Source of the DNA: REEB426 sp964551975
GTDB lineage: Bacteria > Actinomycetota > Actinomycetes > S36-B12
Direction of reading: 5' to 3'
NCBI GenBank assembly: GCA_964551975.1
Contig: CAZKFI010000001.1
Coordinates: 124,001 to 188,000 of the forward strand
DNA length: 64,000 bases
Below, piece by piece: positions 16,318 to 25,295 of the stretch (position 1 is its first letter; each line of letters opens with the position of its first letter). The notes under the pieces were generated by a model. The model did not search any database, was not told where the DNA came from, and worked only from the letters and a program-made list of their open reading frames with translations. Position numbers and translations under genes: made by a program.

Positions 16318-17775
16318 ATGTCTGTTTTCAAGGCCGATGGCAGCCCCGACTTCAAGGTTGCCGACCTTTCCCTTGCCGATTTCGGCCGTGACGAAATCCG
16401 TCTCGCCGAGCATGAGATGCCCGGACTGATGGCTATGCGCGCCGAGTACGGCGCGACGAAGCCGTTGCGTGGTGCTCGCATCACCGGCTCCCTGCACATG
16501 ACCGTGCAGACTGCAGTGCTGATCGAAACCCTGGTCGAACTTGGCGCAGATGTGCGCTGGGCCTCCTGCAACATCTTCTCCACCCAGGACCACGCCGCGG
16601 CCGCGGTCGTCGTCGGCCCCAAGGGCACCGTCGATGCGCCCAATGGTGTGCCGGTGTACGCCTGGAAGGGCGAGACACTTCCGGAGTACTGGTGGTGCAC
16701 GGAGCAGATCCTGATGTGGCCGGACGGCGGGGGTCCGAACATGATCCTGGACGACGGTGGGGATGCGACCCTGCTCGTGCATAAGGGCAGTCAGTTCGAG
16801 GCTGCTGGCCTAGTGCCGAACGCCGACGAGTCCACCTCCGAGGAATACGCGGTGGTCTTGGAGACCCTGCGTCGCTCGCTGACCGAGGATTCCCAGCGGT
16901 GGACGCGCATCGCTGCCGGCATCCGCGGCGTGACCGAGGAGACCACCACCGGTGTGCACCGTCTCTACGAGATGCTGCGCGAAGGATCACTGCTATTCCC
17001 GGCGATCAACGTCAACGATTCGGTGACCAAGAGCAAGTTCGACAACAAGTACGGCTGCCGTCACTCGCTCGTGGATGGCATCAACCGAGCCACCGACACC
17101 ATGCTTGGCGGCAAGGTCGCCGTCGTATGCGGGTTCGGCGATGTCGGCAAGGGCAGTGCTGATTCGCTGCGCGGCCAGGGTGCTCGGGTCATCGTCACCG
17201 AGGTGGACCCGATCTGCGCGCTGCAGGCGGCAATGGACGGCTACCAGGTCGCTCGACTCGAGGATGTACTCGACACGGCGGATATCTTCATCACCGCCAC
17301 CGGGTGCTTCGATGTCATCACCGCAGAGCACATGCAGCAGATGAAGCACCAGGCGATCGTGGGCAACATCGGCCACTTCGACAATGAGATCGATATGGCC
17401 GGCCTTGCCAAGGTGCCGGGGATCCGCCGGAAGACCATTAAGCCACAGGTCGACGAGTGGACCTTCGCTGACGGTCACTCGATCATCGTGCTTTCCGAGG
17501 GTCGCCTGCTCAACCTGGGGAACGCAACAGGCCATCCGTCGTTCGTGATGTCCAACTCGTTTACCAACCAGGTCTTGGCTCAGATCGAGTTGTTCACCAA
17601 GTTGGATGAGTACCCGCTCGGTGTCTACACGCTGCCGAAGCACCTGGACGAGAAGGTCGCCCGCTTGCACCTGGATGCCCTCGGTGTTCGGTTGACCGAG
17701 TTGTCCAAGCCGCAGGCTGAGTACCTGGGCGTGGATGTAGCCGGTCCCTACAAGCCGGATCACTACCGCTACTAA
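16318..17775 (+). CDS. ahcY: Adenosylhomocysteinase (S-adenosylhomocysteine hydrolase)
   Basis: 485 residues. Conserved blocks are present in order: ITGSLHMTVQTAVLIETL, WASCNIFSTQDHAAAA, the Rossmann NAD-binding motif GFGDVGKGSA near residue 277, GNIGHFDNEID, and the C-terminal KPDHYRY that completes the partner subunit's active site. It splits S-adenosylhomocysteine to adenosine and homocysteine, relieving product inhibition of methyltransferases. AAGGAG stands 6-7 nt before the ATG. A strong hairpin follows the stop, so this gene is probably its own transcription unit. Confidence 0.96.
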   Translation: MSVFKADGSPDFKVADLSLADFGRDEIRLAEHEMPGLMAMRAEYGATKPLRGARITGSLHMTVQTAVLIETLVELGADVRWASCNIFSTQDHAAAAVVVGPKGTVDAPNGVPVYAWKGETLPEYWWCTEQILMWPDGGGPNMILDDGGDATLLVHKGSQFEAAGLVPNADESTSEEYAVVLETLRRSLTEDSQRWTRIAAGIRGVTEETTTGVHRLYEMLREGSLLFPAINVNDSVTKSKFDNKYGCRHSLVDGINRATDTMLGGKVAVVCGFGDVGKGSADSLRGQGARVIVTEVDPICALQAAMDGYQVARLEDVLDTADIFITATGCFDVITAEHMQQMKHQAIVGNIGHFDNEIDMAGLAKVPGIRRKTIKPQVDEWTFADGHSIIVLSEGRLLNLGNATGHPSFVMSNSFTNQVLAQIELFTKLDEYPLGVYTLPKHLDEKVARLHLDALGVRLTELSKPQAEYLGVDVAGPYKPDHYRY

Positions 17776-17789
17776 GCAACGGCGCAAGA

Positions 17790-17825
17790 CAGTGGGGCGG
17801 TGACCGGTTGGTCGCCGCCCCACTG
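17790..17825 (+). terminator. Strong hairpin terminator after ahcY
   Basis: Arms 17790-17805 and 17810-17825 pair over 16 bp with one G-T wobble and a GGTT loop. Only a weak T stretch (CTTTG) follows. It lies 15 bp after the ahcY stop and just before the -10 of the next gene. Confidence 0.75.
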
Positions 17826-17836
17826 CTTTGCACCGG

Positions 17837-17842
17837 TAGGGT
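17837..17842 (+). promoter_or_regulatory. Leaderless -10 element of the GT2 gene
   Basis: TAGGGT, then GCAACC, then GTG 17849; no ribosome site. Its place directly behind the ahcY terminator supports a fresh transcript start. Confidence 0.55.
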
Positions 17843-17848
17843 GCAACC

Positions 17849-18634
17849 GTGCCCACATCGGTGCGTTCGAAAACGTCGACACGTGCGCCCTTGACCCTCG
17901 TGATGCCCGCCTTCAACGAGGAGCGCACGATCATGCTCGCCATCGAGCGCGTGCTCGCCCAACCCTTCGTCGGCGAGCTCATCATCGTGAACGATGCGTC
18001 AAGCGACGGGACCGGCGCCATTTTGGCCGGGATCAAGAACCGCCGAGTCAGGGTGTTGACCCATACGGTGAATCAGGGCAAGGGAGCTGCGCTGCGCACT
18101 GGTATTGCCGCCGCGACCAAGGCCTTCGTCGGTATCCAAGATGCCGACCTGGAGTACGACCCTGCGGAACTATCTCGGCTGCTCGCTCCGTTGCAGGACG
18201 GCCGCGCTGACGTGGTCTTCGGATCACGCTTTATTAGTGGTGACGCCCATCGCGTGCTGTATTTCTGGCACAGCCTCGGCAACCGCCTGCTGACCCTCGT
18301 TTCCAACATGACCACCGATCTCAACCTCACGGACATGGAAACCTGCTACAAGGTTTTCAAGCGAGAGTTAATCCAGGCCCTGACCATTGAGGAGAACCGA
18401 TTCGGGTTCGAACCCGAGATCACCGCCAAGGTTGCCAAGTCCGGGGCGCGCATCTACGAGGTAGGCATCTCCTATGCCGGTCGCACCTACGCGGAAGGTA
18501 AGAAGATCGGCTGGAAAGATGGTTTCTCGGCACTTCGCTGCATCATCAAGTACGCCTGGCGCGAGCGGCGCACACAGCCCATCATGAATGCAGGCCTCAC
18601 GGTGCATCAGCAGGCGGCGCGCCTAGCAAGGTAG
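17849..18634 (+). CDS. Glycosyltransferase family 2, dolichyl/polyprenyl-phosphate sugar synthase-like
   Basis: 261 residues. The GT-A fold motifs are clear: VMPAFNEERTI at about 14-24, IIVNDASSDGT, NQGKGAALRTGI, the DXD motif in QDADLEYDP near residue 93, and DMETCYKVF with the acceptor-site region after it. No transmembrane segment is present, as in actinobacterial polyprenyl-phosphate-mannose synthase catalytic subunits. It probably transfers a sugar from GDP-mannose or UDP-glucose to polyprenyl phosphate for export and envelope glycosylation. The substrate is inferred, although GDP-mannose genes lie upstream. Confidence 0.88.
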   Translation: MPTSVRSKTSTRAPLTLVMPAFNEERTIMLAIERVLAQPFVGELIIVNDASSDGTGAILAGIKNRRVRVLTHTVNQGKGAALRTGIAAATKAFVGIQDADLEYDPAELSRLLAPLQDGRADVVFGSRFISGDAHRVLYFWHSLGNRLLTLVSNMTTDLNLTDMETCYKVFKRELIQALTIEENRFGFEPEITAKVAKSGARIYEVGISYAGRTYAEGKKIGWKDGFSALRCIIKYAWRERRTQPIMNAGLTVHQQAARLAR

Positions 18635-18637
18635 CGT
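18632..18637 (+). promoter_or_regulatory. Leaderless -10 element of the CPBP protease gene
   Basis: TAGCGT overlaps the stop codon of the preceding glycosyltransferase (TAG 18632-18634) and stands 6 nt before ATG 18644. The short gap (TCCAGG) is a poor ribosome site. Confidence 0.5.
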
Positions 18638-18643
18638 TCCAGG

Positions 18644-19429
18644 ATGTCGATGGCGCAGACGAATGCAGACCAAACAGCACGTCGGATAGCACCACCGGAC
18701 TACCCGGGCTGTCCGGCATCAGTGCCGCTGGCGCTGGCCAAGGGACCACTACGTGCACCACGTTGGGGTGTCTGGGACTGCGTCATCATGATCGTCGGCG
18801 CACTTGTGCTTTCCGGTGGAGTAATCATCACCCTGCAGGCGATCCAGGCACCGACCCTTGCCGTGCTCTTCATCGGCAGCGTTGCACCCTGGGTGTTCCT
18901 GGGCGGCTATCCGCTGGTGATCACTGCCTGGCGTGGCAATGGCCCTCGCATTGACCTTGGTCTGACTCTGCGCTGGATCGATGTTGGTTGGGCGGTGATT
19001 GCCGGGGTCGTGGGTCTGCTCATCGCCGGGCTGCTCGCCCTGGCAACTCAGGCGATCTTCGGAGAGTTCACCTCGGCGGGTGCCGAGGTTGCCGAGGAGA
19101 TTCGTCAGGCGGGTGGGACTGCTGGTGTGCTGGTCTTCGCGCTCCTCCTGGTGATCGGGGCACCTATCGTGGAGGAGTTGGCCTTTCGAGGGCTGGTGTT
19201 CAACAGCTTGCGCAAGGCAGGTGTCGGTATCGCTTGGACGCTGGTGATCAGCAGTGTGGCGTTCGCGGTGATCCACTTCGAGCCCACGCGCATGCTGGTG
19301 CTGCTCGCCCTGGGTCTGGTCTTGGGCATCGTTCGCTGGCGCACCCGCTCACTGCTGGCGCCGATGATCACCCACGCGATGATCAATGCTCCAGCGGCCC
19401 TCGTTCTCACCGTGGGTATGGCCATCTGA
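18644..19429 (+). CDS. CPBP-family intramembrane glutamic protease
   Basis: 261 residues with about seven or eight hydrophobic helices. The three signature motifs of the CPBP/Rce1 (Abi) family are present: EELAFRG with catalytic glutamates at 177-178 and arginine 182, FAVIHF, and HAMIN near the C-terminus. Family members cleave membrane proteins or prenylated and peptide substrates within the bilayer. In bacteria some act in bacteriocin self-immunity or signalling. The substrate here is unknown. It lies between a glycosyltransferase and mtrA on the same strand, and its own leaderless start suggests an independent transcript. Confidence 0.88.
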   Translation: MSMAQTNADQTARRIAPPDYPGCPASVPLALAKGPLRAPRWGVWDCVIMIVGALVLSGGVIITLQAIQAPTLAVLFIGSVAPWVFLGGYPLVITAWRGNGPRIDLGLTLRWIDVGWAVIAGVVGLLIAGLLALATQAIFGEFTSAGAEVAEEIRQAGGTAGVLVFALLLVIGAPIVEELAFRGLVFNSLRKAGVGIAWTLVISSVAFAVIHFEPTRMLVLLALGLVLGIVRWRTRSLLAPMITHAMINAPAALVLTVGMAI

Positions 19430-19477
19430 GCCTCGAACGCACTCGTGGCGGCCACTCGCCCCCGGACCGTTGGTTTC

Positions 19478-19497
19478 ATGACACCATGACGCCATGA
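19478..19497 (+). promoter_or_regulatory. Chain of two overlapping three-codon ORFs leading into mtrA
   Basis: Three copies of an 8-bp unit (ATGACACC, ATGACGCC, ATGACGCA) place ATGs at 19478, 19486 and 19494. The first two each read M-T-P-stop, and each stop overlaps the next ATG (ATGA). The third ATG is mtrA. Ribosomes could start, stop and restart in 8-nt steps. Whether this tunes mtrA translation is untested. Confidence 0.4.
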
Positions 19498-20207
19498 CGC
19501 AGCAGGACACCGGCGGTCGCACCATGGGTCGCGGTCGAGTCCTGGTGGTCGACGACGACCAGGCCCTGGCCGAGATGCTGGGCATCGTGCTACGCGGTGA
19601 GGGATTCGAGCCGTATTTCTGCGCCGATGGACTAGAGGCGCTGACAGCCTTTCGCGAGTCACGCCCAGACGTCGTACTGCTGGACCTGATGCTTCCGGGC
19701 CGGGATGGAATCGATGTCTGCCGGGCTATTCGCGCCGAATCCGGTGTTCCCATCGTCATGCTGACCGCCCGCAGCGACACCGTTGATGTCGTGGTCGGAC
19801 TGGAGTCGGGTGCGGATGACTACGTGGTTAAGCCGTTCAAGCCCAAGGAACTGGTGGCTCGCATCCGAGCGAGGATGCGCCGGCTCGATGAACCCGCGGT
19901 CAGCAACCTTTCCATAGGCGACGTTGAGATTGACGTGAGCGGGCACAATGTGAAGCGCAATGGTCGAGTGATCTCTTTGACACCGCTTGAATTTGACCTG
20001 CTGGTCTGTCTTGCACGTCGACCGGGGCAGGTATTCACGCGTGAAGCGCTGTTGCAGGAGGTGTGGGGATATCGGCATGCTGCCGACACTCGACTCGTGA
20101 ATGTCCACGTGCAGCGACTTCGTTCCAAGATTGAACATGATCCTGAACAGCCAGAGATCGTGATTACGGTGCGTGGTGTCGGATACAAGGCCGGTAACGG
20201 CGCATAG
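19494..20207 (+). CDS. mtrA: MtrA response regulator (OmpR family)
   Basis: 237 residues. The receiver domain (about 14-125) has the acidic triad VVDDD at 18-22, the phospho-acceptor aspartate 64 in VVLLDLMLPG, and the lysine in VVKPFKP. The C-terminal winged helix shows LTPLEFDLLVCLARRPGQVFTREALL and the recognition region TRLVNVHVQRLRSKIE. In actinobacteria MtrA controls cell-wall, division and replication genes. Synteny with mtrB and lpqB is canonical. The start is chosen as the last of three tandem ATGs because only this one stays open. Confidence 0.95.
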   Translation: MTQQDTGGRTMGRGRVLVVDDDQALAEMLGIVLRGEGFEPYFCADGLEALTAFRESRPDVVLLDLMLPGRDGIDVCRAIRAESGVPIVMLTARSDTVDVVVGLESGADDYVVKPFKPKELVARIRARMRRLDEPAVSNLSIGDVEIDVSGHNVKRNGRVISLTPLEFDLLVCLARRPGQVFTREALLQEVWGYRHAADTRLVNVHVQRLRSKIEHDPEQPEIVITVRGVGYKAGNGA

Positions 20208-20208
20208 G

Positions 20209-21870
20209 GTGCGCGCGGCCGACCAGTTGCTGCGCTGGCCGCGCAGACTCCGCAGTACTTGGCGCGGATCGTTGATCCTGCGCGTGACCTCCACGACGCT
20301 GGTGCTCTCATTCGTCGCGATCGGATTACTCGGCTTCCTGCTGCTTTCCCGCATCACCACGGGATTGCTGGATGCCAAGGAACGCAGTGCGGTGACCGAG
20401 GCCACCGTGGGTTTGAGTGAGGCGCAACGATTGATGGACGCCGCCGACACGGGAGCAACAACGCCGGTAGCGGGTCGATTGGTTGACACGGTGGTTACGG
20501 CCCTCGCAGCCCGTGCTGGTTCCCCTGGGCTCTTCGATGTATTGCTGCTGAGTTCTGGCCCGGAGGAGAACGCTCCCGAGCGTGGCACCAATCTGGTTGC
20601 AGAGTCGAGCGTGCCTCCTGCCCTGCGCGAGGTCATCAGCCAGTCGCTGAGTCAGGCCTGGACGTTCAGTGAAATTCAGTACCTGGATGGCCGATCCGTG
20701 CCCGGGTTGGTAGTCGGTGCTCCACTGGTCATTCCGACAGTGGGGCTGTACGAGTTGTACTTCCTCTTTCCCCTAGATGTCGAACAGCAGACTCTTGAAC
20801 TGGTGCGGGGCGCGGTCGTCGTTACCGGCATCGTGCTCGTTGGACTCGTCGTAGTCGTGGCTCTGCTGGTGACGCGACAGGTGGTGGCGCCCGTCCGCAC
20901 AGCGGCCCGCACCGCCTCGCGATTCTCCGAAGGGCACCTAGGGGAGCGCCTTGAGGTGAAGGGTGAGGATGATCTCGCTCGACTGGCAGCTTCGTTCAAC
21001 GACATGGCTACCAGCATCGCTGAACAGATCACTCAACTAGAGCAGTTATCCACCCTGCAACAGCGGTTCGTCTCAGATGTTTCACACGAGCTGCGCACGC
21101 CCCTGACAACCATTCGAATGGCGGCCGACGTCATGTTCGAGCACCGCGACGCTTTCGACGCGCCAACCGCTCGCGCTGCGGAACTACTCCAGGCCCAGCT
21201 TGATCGTTTTGAATCCCTGCTCGTTGATCTGTTAGAGATCTCTCGCTTTGATGCCGGCGTTGCAGTCCTAGAGGCAGAGACCGTCGAGATCATCGACCTC
21301 GTTACTCGTGTCGCTGAGACCATGCACCCACTTGCGGTGCGCGCTGGTATCTCAATGCATATTCGTTGCACTGCGGAAGACACGGCAGCGCGCGTGGATC
21401 CCCGGCGAGTAGATCGGGTACTGCGAAATCTGATGAGTAATGCCGTCGAGCATGCCGACGGCAAGGACGTGCAGGTGACGGTAGGGGCCGATGATCTCGC
21501 AGTAGCCGTGACGGTTCGCGATTTTGGAATTGGATTACATGCTGACCAACTCGATCAAGTATTCGAGCGATTCTGGCGAGCCGATCCAGCCCGGGCTCGG
21601 TCCACTGGAGGCACCGGACTTGGGTTGGCGATCGCGGTCGAGGACACCCGATTGCATGGCGGAGTACTCGAAGTGTGGGGGGCCCCGGGTGATGGTGCCT
21701 GCTTCCGCCTGACCCTTCCACGCCTGCCGAATGCCGATATGGGTGCCTCACCACTGCCGCTCGTGGATGAGATGACTGCTGAGGATGAGCAGTACACGAT
21801 GCACCAGCAGCGCACAGTTGGTCCAGAGGTCGAGGCCCTCGCGAGTACGCCTACGTCGGGTCAGCGATGA
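20209..21870 (+). CDS. mtrB: MtrB sensor histidine kinase
   Basis: 553 residues from GTG 20209, which immediately follows the mtrA stop; an upstream GTG at 20173 would overlap mtrA. Two transmembrane segments (about 25-48 and 203-225) flank an extracytoplasmic sensor domain. A HAMP region is next, then the dimerisation helix SDVSHELRTPLTT with phospho-acceptor histidine 293, and an ATPase domain with N, G1 (DFGIGL) and G2 (GGTGLGLAIA) boxes. It phosphorylates MtrA. The last 4 bases overlap lpqB. Confidence 0.95.
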   Translation: MRAADQLLRWPRRLRSTWRGSLILRVTSTTLVLSFVAIGLLGFLLLSRITTGLLDAKERSAVTEATVGLSEAQRLMDAADTGATTPVAGRLVDTVVTALAARAGSPGLFDVLLLSSGPEENAPERGTNLVAESSVPPALREVISQSLSQAWTFSEIQYLDGRSVPGLVVGAPLVIPTVGLYELYFLFPLDVEQQTLELVRGAVVVTGIVLVGLVVVVALLVTRQVVAPVRTAARTASRFSEGHLGERLEVKGEDDLARLAASFNDMATSIAEQITQLEQLSTLQQRFVSDVSHELRTPLTTIRMAADVMFEHRDAFDAPTARAAELLQAQLDRFESLLVDLLEISRFDAGVAVLEAETVEIIDLVTRVAETMHPLAVRAGISMHIRCTAEDTAARVDPRRVDRVLRNLMSNAVEHADGKDVQVTVGADDLAVAVTVRDFGIGLHADQLDQVFERFWRADPARARSTGGTGLGLAIAVEDTRLHGGVLEVWGAPGDGACFRLTLPRLPNADMGASPLPLVDEMTAEDEQYTMHQQRTVGPEVEALASTPTSGQR

Positions 21871-23609
21871 AGAGCTCCCGTACCGTGGGGTCCAAGTTGC
21901 CGCTGATGATCGGTGCGCTCATTGCTTCAGGCAGTGTCGTGGGTTGCGGCATCGTTCCCGGTTCATTCCTGGCGCAGGTACCGGTGTCTGGGCCGATCGA
22001 GCAGGGCGCATCCCTTGATCTCACGCCGGCGAACCAATTCATTCGGGTACTGGCTCGGGCACCGGTCCCCGGCATGACGCCAGTGCAGATCGTGCAGGGA
22101 TTCTTGGATGCGTCAGCCTCGTTCGACGGTGATCACGCAGTTGCGCGTGAGTACTTGACCGCTGCTGCCAGCACCACTTGGGACCCTGGTTCCGGGGTGC
22201 AGATCTACGACGGGATTCCAGAGCTCACCACTTCGCAAACCTCCGTTGGCCTTCGTGCTCCGCAGGTTGGCAGGATCGCCAGTGACGGGACCTACTCGGT
22301 AGCCAATCCGGGCACGCTGTTGGATCTGAACTTCACCTTGGAGGAGCAGGATGGGCAGTGGCGTATCGCTCGCCTGCCGGCGGGATTGGTGTTGTCTTCG
22401 TCCGACGTAGATCGCTCCTTTCGTGCTCTGAACGTGTACTTCTTCAACCCGTCATTAAGCACGCTGGTTCCTGATGGTCGTCTCATTCCAGTCATCGGAG
22501 CTGGTCAGCCCACCACGTTGATTCGCTACCTGCTGCAGGGGCCCTCCACCTGGTTGAAGCCAGCAGTACGCACAGGGTTTCCCGCGGGTGTAGAGCTCAA
22601 TCTGGAGTCCGTGCCCGTTGAGTCCGGAGTCGCGCGCGTAGACCTCACGGCAGGTGCAGCCCTGACTGATGATGAAACTCGCACCGCAATCTCGCAGCAG
22701 GTGGTGTGGACGCTGCGCCAGGTCCCTGGTGTGACTTCGGTGGCAATCACCGTCAATGGTCAGCCGATGATCGTTCCGGGTGTGGTGAACCCGCAGCCCA
22801 GGGACGCATGGCCCTCAGTGGATCCGGCGGGCTTGCCAGAACCGAGCTTTGGGTATCTATCGCGAAGTCGAACCATCGTGCGGCTCACTGACCAGGGTCA
22901 GCGCGCGATTCCCGGAGCCGCTGGCACCGGTGGGACCACGCTGGTGGAATTGGCGATCGCCCGTGACTCAAAGCGGGTCGCTGGTTTGGACGGTCAGGGC
23001 ACCCTGTGGTCCGGCCGGCTCGAACCGGGTGCACCGCTGCGCAAGGTGTTGGCCGACCGTCCACTCTCAAGTCTGGCGTTTGGACCCAACGGCGCCATCT
23101 GGACTATGGACTCACGCGATGGACTCATTGAGGTAGATGACGATGGCAAGGTGCGAGGGATTTCGGTGCTTGGACTTCCTCCGGATGCGCTGTTGCGCGC
23201 CGCAATTCCGAGTCGGGACGGAACTCGATGTGTTCTGGTGATCCAGCAGGGCGCCCAAAGCTCCGTGCTCCTGGCGCGCATCGTGCCTGGTGTCCGCGGT
23301 GCTCCACCGTCGGTGACCGGGCCGCGTCGGGTAGAGGCAACCTTGACCCAGGTTGTCGACGCCTCATGGTCGGGTGCTGGTGAGCTGGCCGTGTTGGGGA
23401 GCCCGGACATCGCGCCACTGTCAGTGTGGAGCGTTGACCTCACTCGGAACAGTGCCGCTGATCGTGGCGGACCTACTGCCGCGGTCACCGTGGCAGCTGC
23501 GCCGGGGCATCCGATATTGGTGGGCGCGGCGGACGGCGTGGTCTACGGCTATCGGGCTGCAGGTTGGGACTCAATCGGCGAGGGAACTGCGCCCGCGTAT
23601 CCCGGGTAG
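21867..23609 (+). CDS. lpqB: LpqB lipoprotein, accessory to MtrAB
   Basis: 580 residues. The lipoprotein signal peptide ends in the lipobox SVVGC with the acylated cysteine at residue 27. Residues about 50-300 contain GerMN-like sensor domains (FFNPSLSTLVPDGRLIPV and a YLLQGPS segment), followed by a beta-propeller-like region. LpqB binds the extracellular part of MtrB and modulates it in mycobacteria. The ATGA overlap with mtrB indicates one operon. Its 3' end overlaps the convergent comF by 39 bases. Confidence 0.94.
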   Translation: MKSSRTVGSKLPLMIGALIASGSVVGCGIVPGSFLAQVPVSGPIEQGASLDLTPANQFIRVLARAPVPGMTPVQIVQGFLDASASFDGDHAVAREYLTAAASTTWDPGSGVQIYDGIPELTTSQTSVGLRAPQVGRIASDGTYSVANPGTLLDLNFTLEEQDGQWRIARLPAGLVLSSSDVDRSFRALNVYFFNPSLSTLVPDGRLIPVIGAGQPTTLIRYLLQGPSTWLKPAVRTGFPAGVELNLESVPVESGVARVDLTAGAALTDDETRTAISQQVVWTLRQVPGVTSVAITVNGQPMIVPGVVNPQPRDAWPSVDPAGLPEPSFGYLSRSRTIVRLTDQGQRAIPGAAGTGGTTLVELAIARDSKRVAGLDGQGTLWSGRLEPGAPLRKVLADRPLSSLAFGPNGAIWTMDSRDGLIEVDDDGKVRGISVLGLPPDALLRAAIPSRDGTRCVLVIQQGAQSSVLLARIVPGVRGAPPSVTGPRRVEATLTQVVDASWSGAGELAVLGSPDIAPLSVWSVDLTRNSAADRGGPTAAVTVAAAPGHPILVGAADGVVYGYRAAGWDSIGEGTAPAYPG

Positions 23610-24302
23610 CGGAGCGCCGGCCGCGGCAATGACCGCACATGCGCTTACGGCCAGACCCGCGGTTGCGAGGCAGTTCTGCATCGCGCGCAGGGTGGCTCCA
23701 GTGGTGACCACATCGTCAACAATGACCAGCACACGGGTCTGCGCTGCGTACCGAAGTTCTTCGATTCGAGTCACGTGAAATTCACCTGCTGATAGTGTCA
23801 AGCGCTCCTCGCGACTGCGTCCCACTTGGCGAACCCCCGTTGGTCGACGCCGCAGAGCCTCGATGACGCATGCAGGTTGACCGAGATGTTCCAGGGTCTG
23901 GCAGGCCGACCGGGCGAGTGCGGCGACCACGTCCATGCCTCGTACCACTCGTGACGCCGAATGCGGTGGTACCGGCACCACCGCAAGTGGTCGATCCGTG
24001 ATCGCGGCGAGCGAACGTGCCAAGCCAAGGCCCAGCGGTTCGAGGAGATCGCGTGTACCGGCTTCCTTGAAGCGCAGGATTACGCGACGACCAATACCGG
24101 TGTAAGGCCAGGCGGCGACCGTGAGAGCGCAGGCTTGCGTTGCGCCGGTAGAGACGGCAGCGGGATCACCTGCAACCAGTACGGACCAGCAGGGTGCACA
24201 CAGGGTCATGCCGGGCAGATCGCAGCCGGCGCAGGCGCGTGACAACACCAGATCCGCGATCGCGGCTGGGAGGTCAGCAACGCTAGTAGGCAATCGGACC
24301 AT
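23571..24302 (-). CDS. ComF-family phosphoribosyltransferase-like protein
   Basis: 243 residues. An N-terminal zinc-ribbon (ACAGCDLPGMTLCAPCW) is followed by a PRTase fold with the phosphoribosyl-pyrophosphate loop VIVDDVVTTGATL near residue 193. Members of the ComF/GntX family take part in DNA uptake in competent bacteria; their role in actinobacteria is unclear. The usual neighbours are lpqB on one side and hpf-secA on the other. Here no hpf gene lies in between; instead a GNAT-LuxR gene sits before secA. Confidence 0.88.
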   Translation of the reverse strand: MVRLPTSVADLPAAIADLVLSRACAGCDLPGMTLCAPCWSVLVAGDPAAVSTGATQACALTVAAWPYTGIGRRVILRFKEAGTRDLLEPLGLGLARSLAAITDRPLAVVPVPPHSASRVVRGMDVVAALARSACQTLEHLGQPACVIEALRRRPTGVRQVGRSREERLTLSAGEFHVTRIEELRYAAQTRVLVIVDDVVTTGATLRAMQNCLATAGLAVSACAVIAAAGAPLPGIRGRSSLAD

Positions 24303-24410
24303 CGCAGCAGCGTGGCCTAGATTTGCACAAGGAGCTCAGGCCCGGGGCGAATTGTGCAGGAGATCAGAGCTGGTACTACTTGTGAACAACGGTCAACATG
24401 TGAACCACGC
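24303..24410. promoter_or_regulatory. Short intergenic region with two TGTGAAC direct repeats
   Basis: This 108-bp gap, upstream of comF and downstream of the GNAT-LuxR gene, holds TTGTGAAC and ATGTGAAC about 19 nt apart near 24378-24405. On the minus strand a TTGACC occurs, but I cannot pair it with a -10. No gene is seen. Confidence 0.3.
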
Positions 24411-25211
24411 TTAACTGGTAGGAAGTTGCGTTAATCCCTGCTGCACGCCGACGACGACAGCCTCCATGCGGGAGCGTGCCGGGAGTTTCTCCAGGATCGC
24501 GCGGACATGGTTCTTCACCGTGTTCTCTGTGATACCCAGGGTGGTGGCGATCTCCCGATTCGTCTGACCCTCCGCGAGGTGGTTGAGCACTTCACGCTCA
24601 CGTGGGGTGAGGTCCTGCTGCTGCCAGGTCGGTCGACGTGGTGCGTCGGCAACTTCTACCGGGAGCAGATCGGCGTACCAGGCGTCCACTCGAACTCCAC
24701 GGTGCAGCAGGGCACGGCGTAGCGCGGACTCGTGGACTCGAAAGCCTGCATTCCGTGCCACCGATCGAGAAGCATCGTTGCCTACCTGGGCACACCAGCG
24801 GATGACCTCCAGGTTCAGGGCGGCGAATCCCCAGCGACAGGTCAGGCGGAGTGAGCGGGAGGCAAGTCCACGATTACGTGCTGCTTCGGCGACCAGGAAT
24901 CCCACGTCGGCGCCGGCTGCGCCATCGGGGCGAAGGTCGATGGTCCCGCACCACGGACCTCCACCGACGGTGATAGCCCAGGTTGGTGTATCCCACCAGC
25001 GGGGTCCGGGGCCTCGTTCGGCGATGAACTCCTCGGCATGCATAGGGAGATAGGGGTACGGAACCGTCGTCCAACGAATGATGTCGTCGTCTTGACAGCC
25101 TGCCGTGATGGCTTCGCGGTCATCGGGGTCTAGGGGGCGGAGGACCACGGTGCCATCGGTCAGGGTGGGTACCAGCGAAGGTGAACTGGACTGCGGTGAG
25201 CGGCCCGCCAC
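24411..25211 (-). CDS. GNAT acetyltransferase fused to a LuxR-type DNA-binding domain
   Basis: 266 residues. Residues about 15-170 are a GNAT acetyltransferase: TVVLRPLDPDDREAI, an acetyl-CoA loop region EAARNRGLASRSLRL, and ARNAGFRVHES as the last strand and helix. Residues about 200-260 are a LuxR-family helix-turn-helix (LTPREREVLNHLAEG, then NREIATTLGITENTVKNHV). The fusion suggests a DNA-bound sensor of acetyl-CoA or a small amine, or an enzyme that regulates its own target genes; this is inference. The GTG start stands 6 nt from a minus-strand TAGGAT. It is divergent from secA. Confidence 0.82.
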   Translation of the reverse strand: MAGRSPQSSSPSLVPTLTDGTVVLRPLDPDDREAITAGCQDDDIIRWTTVPYPYLPMHAEEFIAERGPGPRWWDTPTWAITVGGGPWCGTIDLRPDGAAGADVGFLVAEAARNRGLASRSLRLTCRWGFAALNLEVIRWCAQVGNDASRSVARNAGFRVHESALRRALLHRGVRVDAWYADLLPVEVADAPRRPTWQQQDLTPREREVLNHLAEGQTNREIATTLGITENTVKNHVRAILEKLPARSRMEAVVVGVQQGLTQLPTS

Positions 25212-25217
25212 ACCTGA

Positions 25218-25223
25218 ATCCTA
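25218..25223 (-). promoter_or_regulatory. Leaderless -10 element of the GNAT-LuxR gene
   Basis: On the minus strand TAGGAT is followed by TCAGGT and then GTG at 25211. A TACGAT at 25242-25247 may serve secA in the other direction, giving a short leader. Confidence 0.5.
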
Positions 25224-25295
25224 CTGGCGGCCCCGCGGCGTCTACGATGCAGAAGGTTGGGTTTGTTTGGTATTCGTGGCGACGAAGGGTTTTCG

